Shown: piece after piece, positions 26,283-35,768 of the stretch
How the letters are laid out: the number at the start of each line of letters is the position of its first letter
Numbering within the stretch: the first letter of the stretch is position 1
Source of the DNA: Nitrospirota bacterium
Lineage (GTDB): Bacteria > Nitrospirota > Nitrospiria > Nitrospirales > Nitrospiraceae
Length of the DNA stretch: 48,387 nt
Assembly (NCBI GenBank): GCA_005877775.1
Contig: VBOJ01000073.1
Location: 1-48,387, forward strand
Direction: 5' to 3'
Notes under the pieces: model-generated
What the model was told of the DNA's origin: nothing
Databases searched by the model: none
What the model saw: only the letters and a program-made list of their open reading frames with translations
Made by a program: the position numbers and the translations under genes

Positions 26283-27008
26283 TCATGACTTCACGGCGGT
26301 GATTCGACGATAGAGCACCGGGACCAGGGCCAAGAGCCCCAGGAGAGTAAACGCGAGTAACACGTTGGGCGACGCGATTTCTTTCAGGGAATTGATCGTG
26401 CCGAGCTGACGGCCGGCGTAGGCGTAGACGAAGGTCCCGGGAATGATACCGAGCGCCGTGGCGACAACATAGGCACCGAGATTCACTCTGGTGAGACCGG
26501 ACACCAAATTGACCAGGAAGAAGGGAAAGATGGGAATCAGCCGCAGGGTCAACAGATAACTGAAGGCGTTTTTCGCGAAGCCTGCCTGAATCGGCTCTAG
26601 GCGATCTCCAAATTTCCTTTCAACCCAGTCGCGCAAGAGATACCGTGCTGTCAGGAACGCCAGCGTCGCGCCGGTCGTGGCTCCCACGTTCACATAGACT
26701 GTCCCGAGTACGGTTCCGAAGAGAAATCCGCCGGTAAGAGTCAGAATCGCCGCTCCCGGGAGAGACAAGGCGGTTACCACGCAGTAACTCACGATAAAAG
26801 AACCAACCGCAGTGGCATAGTTGGCCTCCGTATAGGCCAGCAGGCGATCTCGGTTGGCCTTGAGCACATTCAGGGAAAGATACCGATGAAGATCGAAGTA
26901 AAAGAAGGCACCGATCGCCGCAGCAATCACCCCAGCGAGAACGATCTTTCCTGTCTTGGACGAAGACTCCTGCGCTGACGTTGGCATAGGTTCGGCTGGA
27001 CTGATCAT
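26283..27008 (-). CDS. TVP38/TMEM64-family (DedA-like) membrane protein
   Basis: A 241-residue inner-membrane protein with five or six helices. The SNARE-associated/VTT-domain core is visible as ALSLPGAAILTLTGGFLFGTVLGTVYVNVGATTGATLAF, followed by RLIPIFPFFLVNLVSGLTRV. VTT proteins are linked to phospholipid scrambling or undecaprenyl-phosphate flipping. It lies 16 bp before the MerA-like gene in one operon. A short polar N-terminus precedes the first helix. Confidence 0.9.
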   Translation of the reverse strand: MISPAEPMPTSAQESSSKTGKIVLAGVIAAAIGAFFYFDLHRYLSLNVLKANRDRLLAYTEANYATAVGSFIVSYCVVTALSLPGAAILTLTGGFLFGTVLGTVYVNVGATTGATLAFLTARYLLRDWVERKFGDRLEPIQAGFAKNAFSYLLTLRLIPIFPFFLVNLVSGLTRVNLGAYVVATALGIIPGTFVYAYAGRQLGTINSLKEIASPNVLLAFTLLGLLALVPVLYRRITAVKS

Positions 27009-27351
27009 GGCTGCCTGTCTTTCCTATGTCAAATCTCTCAGTCCTCAGCCCGCATCGCAGAGTTCTGTGAAGGCTGTCTCATTGTCTCAGTCGCACCAGC
27101 AGCACCATCATGACACAGCCGTGAATTGCACGAAAGAGTCCATCTTACTGGCCCGTTGCATCTGTCGGTTTTTATGGACCACCGAGTCCAAGAAGTTGCC
27201 ACGACAGACACCAGGACCCTCGCCCGTCTCGCGGGTACTGGACCGGGATCAGCTGAGTCATGAGGCCTTGCTCCGAGCAGGAGACCTCGGAAGCCCGTAC
27301 GAGCTTCATTCAGCGGGTGGCCCGCGAATAGATCTGGACGATCACTGAGAA
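27009..27351. other. Intergenic region without a recognised gene
   Basis: Both strands are open over parts of this 343-bp stretch, but no frame has a family motif, a good ribosome site, or a signal peptide. It should hold the promoter of the TVP38-MerA-like-DUF3047 operon on the minus strand; I could not place the boxes. Confidence 0.4.
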
Positions 27352-28194
27352 TCATTTGTCCGGGCGCCAAAAGGCGTCGTTCAACAGCATCGCCAGGCGC
27401 GCTCCAGCCCTTGCAAGCCGGCCACTCACTACCGGCAAGCTGGCTCGAACGTACGGATCTCCCAGATTGCGATCGGCGGGCAAATCGTAGGCGGTTGTAA
27501 TCGCAGCCTGGTGCGACTCCAAGGCCCACTCACGGGCGGTTCCCCGCTGGATCTCTTCAAGGGACTGCCGCTCGAGCCAATCATTCAACATACGGATGTA
27601 GTCCATTTCGCTGAGACCGGCCCGCTGGATCAATCCCACATCCCACACCGCGTGCAGATTCCAAGGTTTCTCGTTGAAGGGATTGATCCGTTCACCATCG
27701 AAGAGCACGTCGAGCGTGGTGCCGCCCTCATGGTCTCTGAGGCAATGGAGGGGTTGATGGACGTCGCCGACGAGATGGGTCAAAAATTTAAGCGCTTCCA
27801 GACGATTGTTCCTGCTCCGGCTTCGATCGGCGAGGATCGCCCGAAACCGTTCAATGGCGGCCACCACACAATCGCCTTCACGAGGAGTCATACAATCACG
27901 CGTCGGGTCATACCCCTGCCCGTCCCTCGGGATGTTCACGAAGTGCCAGGGAGCAGTCTCAGGCCGATCCTTTCGAATCTCATCGGCCCAAGTGGCTACT
28001 GAAGAGAGGTGATCGTCACCGAGCAGCTCTTGGACGGTCGCAGCAGCATGCTTCTGGAGCCGGCTTTCCGCGATCGCTGCAATGATCCGATGCCCTTCCT
28101 GCCCCCAGGCAAACAACTCAGCCGGAATCAGGCACGTCGCACAAAGGCACAAGAGAATGGCCGCTCTGCGGGAAAATGACCTCTTCAGAGTCAT
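27352..28194 (-). CDS. S1/P1-type zinc nuclease, exported
   Basis: A signal peptide (about 29 residues) ends just before WGQEGHRIIA; the mature N-terminal Trp is the first zinc ligand in this family. Further ligands are seen as ATWADEIR, HFVNIP, LTHLVGDVHQPLH (HxxxD) and NLHAVWD. The enzyme cleaves single-stranded DNA or RNA and has 3'-nucleotidase activity, probably in the periplasm or outside. The frame opens at GTG 28203, but the ATG at 28194 has GGAG at 9 bp. It stands alone on the minus strand. Confidence 0.93.
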   Translation of the reverse strand: MTLKRSFSRRAAILLCLCATCLIPAELFAWGQEGHRIIAAIAESRLQKHAAATVQELLGDDHLSSVATWADEIRKDRPETAPWHFVNIPRDGQGYDPTRDCMTPREGDCVVAAIERFRAILADRSRSRNNRLEALKFLTHLVGDVHQPLHCLRDHEGGTTLDVLFDGERINPFNEKPWNLHAVWDVGLIQRAGLSEMDYIRMLNDWLERQSLEEIQRGTAREWALESHQAAITTAYDLPADRNLGDPYVRASLPVVSGRLARAGARLAMLLNDAFWRPDK

Positions 28195-28728
28195 ACCTTC
28201 CACTCCTGACCTGAAATCCGAAGTGATTCATGCGAGATCTCAATCTTCTCACACAGGGGAGATAAGGAACAGAGGAAGAGCGTCTTGAATTGGCCCGCGA
28301 GTTGTAGGACCCGCCTACGTTTGATTGACCTCAGGCTGATTCCCTCGATCTCGACCTCAGACTCTCACTGCTGGAAGTTCACGCCCCGCAGGGTACTTCA
28401 CCGAAGAACCATGCTGCGCTAAGCATGCACAAAGAGATTGCGGGTGCGCCTTGGTAATTAGTGCATGACACCTAATCATGTGGGGGACAGCTCCGACCCC
28501 TTTCCGCACCGTTCCAGGTCCCAGAACGTGCACGAGTCTGCCAAACTTTGCTCCCCTGTGCCGAGCATTGCAATCTCTCAGCCGCCGTGGGACATCCGTT
28601 CGAGCGTACGTCTTACAAGTCTATGATTTTATGTTTGTTATTTGCAATGCACCGGCCTCCTTCTAGGCACTGGCCTTGCACTATCCCTGCTGGGCCAACT
28701 GAGCAAGCGGTGGAGTGAAGAGGAAGCA
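28195..28728. other. Divergent intergenic region
   Basis: This stretch of about 530 bp separates the nuclease gene from the TPR gene. It holds an imperfect palindrome ATTAGTGCATGACACCTAAT near 28456-28475, which could be a regulator site. I saw no gene, RNA or repeat of known type. Confidence 0.35.
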
Positions 28729-29388
28729 ATGCGAAAAACGATGCTGTGGGTGCTTGCGATTCTGTTAGGTGTCCTGAGCTCTGCTCCCGGGAGCGCCTCG
28801 GTGCACGAATCCGCCAGGGAGTTGAGCACAAAGGCGCAGAGGCAATGTGACCTCGGGCGACGGGTCCAGGAACGGTCGATTCGGCTCGCCCATTTTCAAA
28901 GGAGCCAAGCGCTCGCTGAACAGGCCATCGCGTTGGACGACCAGCTCGCCAATGCGCATTTCGCCCTCTTTTGCAGCCTCGGCGAGCAGATGCGGATTGA
29001 CGGTGAGAGTCTGTCGTCGCTGCTCGCATTCAGGCGAATGATGAGGGAACTTGATCGGACCCTGGAGCTGAACCCGGACCATCTGAATGCGCTCTCCTCT
29101 AAAGGGACCCTCTTAGTCCGGCTCCCGGTTCTCCTCGGCGGAGATGCAGCCAGGGGCGAGCAAATGCTGCGGCTAGTCATTCAACGAGATCCGAAGGCGG
29201 TGAATGCCCGCTTGACTCTAGCCAAGATCTATGCGATTCGCGGCAACCGTCATGAAGCGATCGCCCTGGCGACCAAGGCTCTGAAGATCGCTCAGGCCGA
29301 GCATCTCGCTGATCTGGTACTGGTAGTGCATGCTACTTTAGGAGAGTTGCGGTCAACTCATACTCAACTCGCCAAGGCACAACGATAG
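28729..29388 (+). CDS. TPR-repeat exported protein
   Basis: The product (219 residues) has a signal peptide (about 23 residues) followed by helical repeats of TPR type. Visible repeats include ALAEQAIALDDQLANAHFAL, LDRTLELNPDHLNALSSKG and LRLVIQRDPKAVNARLTLAKI. TPR proteins hold partners together; no partner is evident here. The frame opens at 28642, but the ATG at 28729 has GAAGAGG ahead and the signal peptide starts there. Confidence 0.8.
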   Translation: MRKTMLWVLAILLGVLSSAPGSASVHESARELSTKAQRQCDLGRRVQERSIRLAHFQRSQALAEQAIALDDQLANAHFALFCSLGEQMRIDGESLSSLLAFRRMMRELDRTLELNPDHLNALSSKGTLLVRLPVLLGGDAARGEQMLRLVIQRDPKAVNARLTLAKIYAIRGNRHEAIALATKALKIAQAEHLADLVLVVHATLGELRSTHTQLAKAQR

Positions 29389-29487
29389 CGTCGCCGGATA
29401 CCACCACGAATCACTTCCCACAAATCCTCCCAGTTCCCGCAGGATACCTCAATATTTGGAACAGGAATGTCCGAAACACGATGGCGC

Positions 29488-31497
29488 TCATGCTGTTTTG
29501 ATTCGCCGCCCCGCTTTCTTCTTCCCTGCGCCCGGGAGGAGTATTATAGGTTTTTGGCTCAGCACATCCTCGACCAGCGCGCGAAGGACCTCTGCCACAG
29601 ACCAGGCCTGGGCAACACAGCCGCGGGGGGTATGGGGTGCTTCAGCGTCAAAGATCTCTGAGACCTGGCCCAGACAGGCTTCGCTGAGGTGCTGTTCGAT
29701 CCCGGTGAAAAGTTTGCGCGCCTTGTGACGTGCCACTGTGGTTCCGCCATGGGTGCTGACCCACGCTGCCACGAATGGGCCAAGGAGGAATGGCCACACA
29801 GTGCCCTGGTGATAGGCCCCATCGCGTTCTGCCACGGAGCCTTCGTACCGCGGGCGGTATCGCGGGTCACCTGAAGCCAACGTTCGTAGGCCAACCGGGG
29901 TCAACAACTGCTCTTCGACCACTCTGACAACTCGCATGGCCTGCTCTCGACTGAGCAGCCTCTTGGTCAGTGAAACCGCAAAGATTTGATTGGGCCGCAG
30001 AGACGCATCATCGCCTTTCTCTCCGTCAATCACGTCATACAGATACCCTCCCGCTTTGTACCAGAAGCGAGCACGGAACGACTTCATTGCACGAAGGCAG
30101 TCCGCGCGACAGCGCGCAGCAAAGGCGGGATCGCCCAAACGGGTTCCAAGTTGCTCCCCAATTCCGAGGGCCCTGATCCATAGCGCCTGGATTTCCACCG
30201 GCTTCCCGTGGCGCGGCGTCGCCATTGCATCCATCCAGGTGAGCTGGACGCCTGGCGCGCCACCCGTAACCAGCCCATCTTGATCCACTTTGATGCCGTA
30301 CCGAGTTCCTTGCCGATATCCATCGAGGATTTGTCGGACTGTCGGCCATGCAACCTGCTTGACAGTCTTATCGTCCCCGGTGTAATCGAGATACCGGCCC
30401 AGGGCATAGATAAACCAAAGCGATCCGTCAATTGTGTTGTATTCAGGCATGTCGCCTGAATCGGGAAAGCGATTTGGGATCATCCCCTGCGAGACATGAG
30501 CGGCGAAGGCCTCGATGATCTGCCGCGCCACGTCATACCGACCCGTCACCAGACACAAGCCCGGTAATGACAGAAAGGTGTCGCGCCCCCAGTCCGTGTG
30601 CCAGGGATAGCCCGCGATGACGGTTTGGTACTTTCCACGTTCGGAGATATAGGCTTCGGTTGCAAACCAGAGTGACCGCAGCAAAGGATCGCCTTTGGGC
30701 GCTCCGGTCCCCACAGTCTTGCGCCGGCGCTCCTCGTCCTTCGCGAGAGCTTCTACATTGATGGGATCAGTCAATTCCGTAGTGAACACCACAGAAGCCA
30801 GTCTCTCATACGAGAGCGTGAACGCCATCTCGCCTGGAGACCACCAATCTTCCTCGTAATTCAGCCCGCGCTCTTGCTCCACTGGAAAGTGGACGCGCCG
30901 AAACCAGTCAGGCAGATGTCGATACTTCCCTGTATGCAGGGCTCTGATGTGGGGAAGATCCCCATAGGGCTGCCACGCCACGAGCCCCTCTCGCACCACT
31001 GCCTCAGTATGGATGGCGCCATTCTCATGGTGCAAAGAATGATAATCCCGGCCGGTGAGCATCGGGCGAATCACGAGCCGCGCCGAGCACGTTGATGGTT
31101 CAGCCAGACGCCATCGGATCACGACGAGGTCCCGCCCGCGCAGACTGAAGATTTCGCGCAGCACCTTGATCCCGTCTAGAACATAGGTCCAGGTCGGCCA
31201 GGGCTCGGTCGAGAAGCCGACGCAGCGTCGGTAGCCGTCGGGGTGGACCGCGCCGGGGTAGAGATTCGTTGAGAGGGGAAACGAGCTGCCGTTGATGTCG
31301 AGGCGTTCCTCGATATGATTTACCAGGACCAACCGCTCCGCTGGTGGCTTCCTGGCAACCAGGAGCAGCGCATGGTACCGGCGCGTGTTCGGTCCCGCGA
31401 CCGTGCCCGACGCGAACCCACCGCGCCCGTTCGTTTCAAGCCACTCTAATCCCAGCGCCCGATCCAAATTTTGGCAGGTGGCTTGATCAATCTTCAT
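29488..31497 (-). CDS. Glycogen debranching enzyme-type amylo-alpha-1,6-glucosidase
   Basis: This 669-residue protein has the archaeal/bacterial debranching layout. The N-terminal GDE domain starts ALGLEWLETNGRGGFASGTVAG. The C-terminal (alpha/alpha)6-barrel domain has AGYPWHTDWGRDTFLSLPGL, with the catalytic Asp-type residues, and HQGTVWPFLLGPF. It should hydrolyse alpha-1,6 branches of glycogen in the cytoplasm. A Lys-rich tail ends the protein. The neighbour at 31604-34324 is a second glucosidase in the same direction, so the pair may be co-transcribed despite a 100-bp gap with a hairpin repeat. Confidence 0.93.
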   Translation of the reverse strand: MKIDQATCQNLDRALGLEWLETNGRGGFASGTVAGPNTRRYHALLLVARKPPAERLVLVNHIEERLDINGSSFPLSTNLYPGAVHPDGYRRCVGFSTEPWPTWTYVLDGIKVLREIFSLRGRDLVVIRWRLAEPSTCSARLVIRPMLTGRDYHSLHHENGAIHTEAVVREGLVAWQPYGDLPHIRALHTGKYRHLPDWFRRVHFPVEQERGLNYEEDWWSPGEMAFTLSYERLASVVFTTELTDPINVEALAKDEERRRKTVGTGAPKGDPLLRSLWFATEAYISERGKYQTVIAGYPWHTDWGRDTFLSLPGLCLVTGRYDVARQIIEAFAAHVSQGMIPNRFPDSGDMPEYNTIDGSLWFIYALGRYLDYTGDDKTVKQVAWPTVRQILDGYRQGTRYGIKVDQDGLVTGGAPGVQLTWMDAMATPRHGKPVEIQALWIRALGIGEQLGTRLGDPAFAARCRADCLRAMKSFRARFWYKAGGYLYDVIDGEKGDDASLRPNQIFAVSLTKRLLSREQAMRVVRVVEEQLLTPVGLRTLASGDPRYRPRYEGSVAERDGAYHQGTVWPFLLGPFVAAWVSTHGGTTVARHKARKLFTGIEQHLSEACLGQVSEIFDAEAPHTPRGCVAQAWSVAEVLRALVEDVLSQKPIILLPGAGKKKAGRRIKTA

Positions 31498-31533
31498 TTT
31501 AGTGTGAGTTCCTCGAAGAGTCAGCGGGCGCTG

Positions 31534-31600
31534 AGTTCGTAGTTTTCAGTGTTTAGTTTTGAGTTCACAACTGAACACTCAAGACTCATAACTCAAAACT
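31534..31600. repeat. Heptamer-type inverted repeat between two glycosidase genes
   Basis: 7-nt units (AGTTTTC, AGTGTTT, AGTTTTG, then AACTCAA, GACTCAT) run through this site. The inner arms AGTTTTGAGTT (31555-31565) and AACTCAAAACT (31590-31600) are an 11-bp perfect inverted pair. It abuts the stop of the GH63-type gene, and could end or protect its transcript. Confidence 0.6.
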
Positions 31601-31603
31601 ATT

Positions 31604-34324
31604 TTATTCTCCGCTCTGTTGAATCAACTTCGCGACCAGTCCCGTCCAGCCGGTCTGATGGCTGGCCCCGATCCCCGCGCCATTGTCGCCGTGGAAGTAT
31701 TCGTAGAACAACACCAGATCTCGCCAGTGCGGGTCTTGCTGAAACTTCTCGGTGCCGCCGTAGACCGGCCTTCGTTCATCAGAACCTCGGAGAAAGATGC
31801 GAGTGAGGCGGCGGGACAATTCCGCAGCGACCTCCCAGAGGGTGATCATGTGACCAGAGCCGGCGGGATATTCCACCTTGTAGTCGTCCCCTAGGTAGTA
31901 ATGGAATTTCTGCAAAGACTCGATGATCAGGTAGTTGACCGGAAACCAGACGGGCCCGCGCCAGTTCGAGTTGCCGCCGAAGAGCCCAGTGGTGGACTCA
32001 GCCGGTTCGTAGTCCACACGATGTTCCATCCCATTGACCCGCAGCACGTAAGGATGCTCGTGATGGAAGCGCGACAGGGCCCGAACCCCATGGGGAGAGA
32101 GAAATTCTCCTTCATCCAGCATGTATCGCAGCACCTGCCGTAATCGGTCCCGATTGACCAAGGACAGAAACCAGCGCATGCCGCCATCCTGCGTCGTCTG
32201 AATCTCCACATGCTCCCCAAACTCCTGGCGATTCTCGATAAACCATTGCATCCGTCGCTTGAAGTCAGGGAGGCAGTCCACAATCTCCGAATCCAACGTC
32301 TCCACGGCAAACAGAGGGATCAGGCCGACCATCGAGCGGATTTTGAGTGGGTGATGGCTCCCATCTGGCAGATGCAGCACGTCGTAGTAGAAGCCGTCCT
32401 CCTTGTCCCACAGTTCGATCCCTTCGCCGGCGATGTTATTCATCGCATGGCAAATATAGACGAAGTGTTCGAAGAACTTGCTGGCCACGTCCGAATAGGC
32501 ACGGTTCTCACGCGCCAGCTCCAGCGCGATCGTCAACATGTTCAGACAGTACATGCCCATCCAACTCGTGGCATCCGACTGTTCGATGTGGCCGCCGGTC
32601 GGCAGCGGTCTGCTTCGGTCGAAGACCCCGATGTTGTCCAGCCCCAGGAACCCCCCTTGGAAGACGTTCTTGCCTTCTGCGTCTTTGCGATTGACCCACC
32701 AAGAGAAGTTCAGCAAGAGTTTATGAAACACGCGCTCGAGGAATTGCCGGTCACCGACCCCTCGGCGCTTCTTCTCGATCTTGTAGACCCGCCAGGCTGC
32801 CCAGGCGTGAACAGGAGGATTGACGTCCCCGAAAGCCCCCTCGTAGGCCGGCAGTTGCCCGTTGGGGTGCATGTACCATTCGCGCAACAACAGAATCAGT
32901 TGGTCCTTGGCAAAGGTCGGATCCACCAGAGCAAGCGAGATGCAATGGAAAGCTAGGTCCCAGGCGGCGTACCATGGAAATTCCCATTTATCCGGCATGG
33001 AGAGGACATCGGCGTTGTACAAATGCGTCCAGTCACTGTTGCGTCCCCGCAGACGTTCAGGGGGTGGCGGCGGGCCAGCAGGATCGCCCGCAAGCCACCG
33101 ACTGACATCATAGTGATAGAACTGCTTGCTCCAAAGAAGGCCAGCGAAAGCCTGACGCTGCACGCGACGAGCGTCATCGCTGTGACAAGCCGGGGCCAAT
33201 TGTTCGTAAAACTCGTCCGCCTCCTTCTCTCGTTTTGTGAGGATAGCATCGAACGCCTGGCCGAAGCTCGACCCACGCGACTCCTGATCAGTGAATCGCA
33301 ACCTGATCGTCGCGGCCTCCCCCGGTCCCAAGGGCAGCACATAGTGAGCAGCGGCCTTCGAGCCGATCTGCTCCGGGTTAACCGCCTCCTTCGCCCCATG
33401 AACGATATAGTCATTGACGCCATCTTTCACATAGCGCGCCCCATCCAGCCCGTAAAGCCGACGCGGGTTCGTTTCATTGTCGGTGAAGAGCAGTTGCGGG
33501 AGACCGTCGCACAGCAGCAAGCGACGTCCATAATACTCATGGTCGAGCTCAATGACGCTCGCGTCTCTAACAGCCTCGCCCCTGCGAAGCTGAGGCCGAA
33601 TCGGCCCAAGTCCCCAGGACCAGGTGTTGCGAAACCAGATGGTGGGCAGCACGGTCACTTCCGCGGCTTCCGGACCGCGATTGAAGACTTGCAGCCGAAT
33701 CAGAATGTCCTCCGGCGAAGCCTTCGCATACTCCACAAAGACATCGAAATAGCGATCCTCATCAAACAGGCCGGTGTCAATGAGTTCGAACTCTGGAGCC
33801 TGTTTCCCGCGACGCCGGTTCTCCTCCACCAGCCGCGCATAGGGGAATTCCGCCTGCGGGTACTTGTAGAGGTAGCGCATGTAGGAATGCGTGGGCGTGG
33901 AATCCAGGTAAAAGTAATACTCTTTGACGTCCTCCCCGTGATTCCCTTCATTGCCCGTCAGGCCGAAGAGCCGTTCCTTGAGAATCGGATCGCGGCCATT
34001 CCAGAGCGCGAGGGCGAAGCAGATCATCTGATGCCGGTCACAGATCCCGGCTAGCCCGTCTTCATTCCACCGATACGCTTTGGATCGCGCATGGTCGTGA
34101 GGGAAGTATTCCCAGGGTGTGCCGTACGGGCTGTAGTCCTCACGCACCGTCCCCCAGGTACGCTCACTGAGATAAGGCCCCCAGCGCTTCCAATGCTTCT
34201 CTCGCCTGGTATCCTCTTCTAGCCGATGGCCTTCAGCAGTCATCGGCAGACCACCCGCCTCCGCTGATGGTCGGGTTTTTCCCTGGTGAGAAGAAGCTCT
34301 CCTCCTAGAATGTGATTTCTTCAT
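31604..34324 (-). CDS. GH63-like (MGH1-type) glucosidase, cytoplasmic
   Basis: The 906-residue protein has the (alpha/alpha)6-barrel of GH63-related glycosidases. Markers are [34 protein letters not shown] near the start, the [16 protein letters not shown] and [15 protein letters not shown] segments, and [21 protein letters not shown] near the end. Large bacterial proteins of this kind are poorly studied; an alpha-glucosidase acting on small glucosides or glycogen fragments is likely. The frame opens at GTG 34393; the ATG at 34324 has GGGAAGG ahead of it and was chosen. The first 35 residues are basic and disordered, with no signal peptide. Confidence 0.9.
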   Translation of the reverse strand: MKKSHSRRRASSHQGKTRPSAEAGGLPMTAEGHRLEEDTRREKHWKRWGPYLSERTWGTVREDYSPYGTPWEYFPHDHARSKAYRWNEDGLAGICDRHQMICFALALWNGRDPILKERLFGLTGNEGNHGEDVKEYYFYLDSTPTHSYMRYLYKYPQAEFPYARLVEENRRRGKQAPEFELIDTGLFDEDRYFDVFVEYAKASPEDILIRLQVFNRGPEAAEVTVLPTIWFRNTWSWGLGPIRPQLRRGEAVRDASVIELDHEYYGRRLLLCDGLPQLLFTDNETNPRRLYGLDGARYVKDGVNDYIVHGAKEAVNPEQIGSKAAAHYVLPLGPGEAATIRLRFTDQESRGSSFGQAFDAILTKREKEADEFYEQLAPACHSDDARRVQRQAFAGLLWSKQFYHYDVSRWLAGDPAGPPPPPERLRGRNSDWTHLYNADVLSMPDKWEFPWYAAWDLAFHCISLALVDPTFAKDQLILLLREWYMHPNGQLPAYEGAFGDVNPPVHAWAAWRVYKIEKKRRGVGDRQFLERVFHKLLLNFSWWVNRKDAEGKNVFQGGFLGLDNIGVFDRSRPLPTGGHIEQSDATSWMGMYCLNMLTIALELARENRAYSDVASKFFEHFVYICHAMNNIAGEGIELWDKEDGFYYDVLHLPDGSHHPLKIRSMVGLIPLFAVETLDSEIVDCLPDFKRRMQWFIENRQEFGEHVEIQTTQDGGMRWFLSLVNRDRLRQVLRYMLDEGEFLSPHGVRALSRFHHEHPYVLRVNGMEHRVDYEPAESTTGLFGGNSNWRGPVWFPVNYLIIESLQKFHYYLGDDYKVEYPAGSGHMITLWEVAAELSRRLTRIFLRGSDERRPVYGGTEKFQQDPHWRDLVLFYEYFHGDNGAGIGASHQTGWTGLVAKLIQQSGE

Positions 34325-34550
34325 GTTCCTTCCCGCACTATTTCCCCGGGGCTGCTGAGATGCTCCCTGGGATGGCCTAGTTGACAATACCACTCCCGGT
34401 TTGGTTCTTCTACTAGCACATAATGCGAACCGGTAGAATACGAACTTCTCGGTTAGTCGCTGGACTCAGCACAATCTTATACCGGAATTTGCCGGTCAGT
34501 ATGAAAGGCTCCTGTACCTGGAACGACAATAGGCTTAGATGGAGGACACT

Positions 34551-34616
34551 GTGGATGTCAATGAGCGAATGATCAAGACCAAGGAGACTTGGGCCAAGCA
34601 CAAGCGCATTCTTTAA
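34551..34616 (+). pseudogene. Truncated copy of the 5' end of the sulfite-oxidase-like gene
   Basis: The plus strand encodes DVNERMIKTKETWAKHKR and then stops after 22 codons. The intact gene at 37905 begins DTNDRLIKTKETWAKQKR. Of the first 21 residues, 14 are the same, and the DNA is also similar. All of the molybdenum domain is lacking. It begins with GTG, and the homology ends at TTTAAGGAGG. It is likely to be the stump of a duplicated or rearranged gene. Confidence 0.7.
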
Positions 34617-34676
34617 GGAGGTGATCAGACGCCAAACTCGAAGAGAGTTTAGGGAACCTGCACTAGGGGAGGGAAG

Positions 34677-35120
34677 CTAATTTCCAGGTTCCCGCAAGAG
34701 CTTGTAATTGAATTCTGTAATTTCCTGCTCTGCCTCCGATTCAGGCACAATCATGAGGTGAGGTCGAAACATCAAGATGCCCTGCTTAAATCCCATTTTT
34801 AAGAAATAAGTCTGTCCTGCCTGAGCATAGAGGGATATCGTATCCGTCGTTTCCGTTTTGGCGGAAAACTCAATCAATCCCGGATCAGTGACGTAAGGAT
34901 AGTAGGTTCCGCTGTACATTGAGTTGACGATAGTGCCGTTCGCTTTTATGTCGATCGAGGAAAGCCACAATATTAAGCTCGGTCTATAGACGTACACGAT
35001 AGCCTTCCCCTCTGGAATTCGGTCGTGTCTCACATAGGGCTGATTGACGGTCGGTGCACACCCCGTCAGTAATATGGCAACGATCAAGCCCTCAATTAGC
35101 CTCCGCGACCTCGCGGTCAT
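34677..35120 (-). CDS. DUF2846-type lipoprotein
   Basis: The 147-residue product has a lipobox LLTGC (Cys21) after a short signal helix. The mature part shows the DUF2846 pattern: GKAIVYVYRP, a DIKANGTIV strand, then LIEFSAKTETTDTISLYAQAGQTYFLKMGF. These are small beta-sandwich lipoproteins of unknown function. It is the last gene of the four-gene envelope cassette that starts at 37698. Confidence 0.85.
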   Translation of the reverse strand: MTARSRRLIEGLIVAILLTGCAPTVNQPYVRHDRIPEGKAIVYVYRPSLILWLSSIDIKANGTIVNSMYSGTYYPYVTDPGLIEFSAKTETTDTISLYAQAGQTYFLKMGFKQGILMFRPHLMIVPESEAEQEITEFNYKLLREPGN

Positions 35121-35156
35121 TGATTTACCATCTGTTGAAGACTCCGCACCGAGCGT

Positions 35157-35756
35157 TTAAGAGGGCGTTTGTATCCACTTGAAAGAAGCTTCTATTCTCT
35201 CGAACGTCGTAACTTCCAATGTAAAATAGTGCCGCTTAGGGGCTTCATACACGAGCGAATAGAAGGAGTCCTTGACAATGCATCCATAATAGATGCCTTG
35301 TTTTCGTAACCCATCCTTTGTCTGGTATGCATAGACAAGTTTGAACCCAGACACCTCTCCGATTTTCGCCGGACTATTCTCAATCGTCTCGGGATTGAGA
35401 ATATTCGGATTCGACCGAATGTTGTCGAAGGTGACCTCGGCGAGTTCCTGTGGCGGCATTCCCGTTGAGAGTTTCTTCTTGGTATAAGGTAGGTCGGCTC
35501 CCACAGGGCGCTTACTAACTCGGATTGATTGGAGCCCAAAGCCGTCTCGCGTCAACAAGAGCAGGACACCATCTTGGGTGATTACCGGATCGGAATCAGC
35601 CGGCGTATACCGCATCCAGCCAGGAGGCAACTCTAATTCGATCTGGCCCGAGCCAATGAGTTGTTTGCCTCCCACCATGCCCCACGTCGCTTGCCGCTGC
35701 GTCGCACATCCAAACAACACCATCCCGCCAGCGAGCAAACAAAGCCATCGTTGCAT
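35157..35756 (-). CDS. Lipoprotein of unknown function
   Basis: The product has 199 residues and a lipobox LFGC (Cys17). The mature part has a beta-rich pattern (IELELPPGWMRYTP, GVLLLLTRDGFGLQSIRVSKR, then FKLVYAYQTKDGLRKQGIYYG). I do not recognise a named family. It lies 12 bp after the M48 protease stop and is therefore in its operon. Confidence 0.8.
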   Translation of the reverse strand: MQRWLCLLAGGMVLFGCATQRQATWGMVGGKQLIGSGQIELELPPGWMRYTPADSDPVITQDGVLLLLTRDGFGLQSIRVSKRPVGADLPYTKKKLSTGMPPQELAEVTFDNIRSNPNILNPETIENSPAKIGEVSGFKLVYAYQTKDGLRKQGIYYGCIVKDSFYSLVYEAPKRHYFTLEVTTFERIEASFKWIQTPS

Positions 35757-35768
35757 CGTTCTTACCCG

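Noticed and set aside
27038-27529. Minus-strand 163-codon frame overlapping the nuclease 3' end
   Set aside because: It has no motif, is Arg/Ser/Gly-rich in the manner of shadow frames, and overlaps the confirmed nuclease gene.
31534-31600. CRISPR array or mobile-element end
   Set aside because: Repeats are 7 nt long without spacers, and there are no cas or transposase genes; the structure is a heptamer-type inverted repeat.
34612-34628. AAGGAGGTGATC as a possible antisense 16S rRNA 3' end
   Set aside because: Only about 12 nt match the complement of the 16S tail and the adjoining sequence does not continue; it is a strong Shine-Dalgarno-like string or chance.
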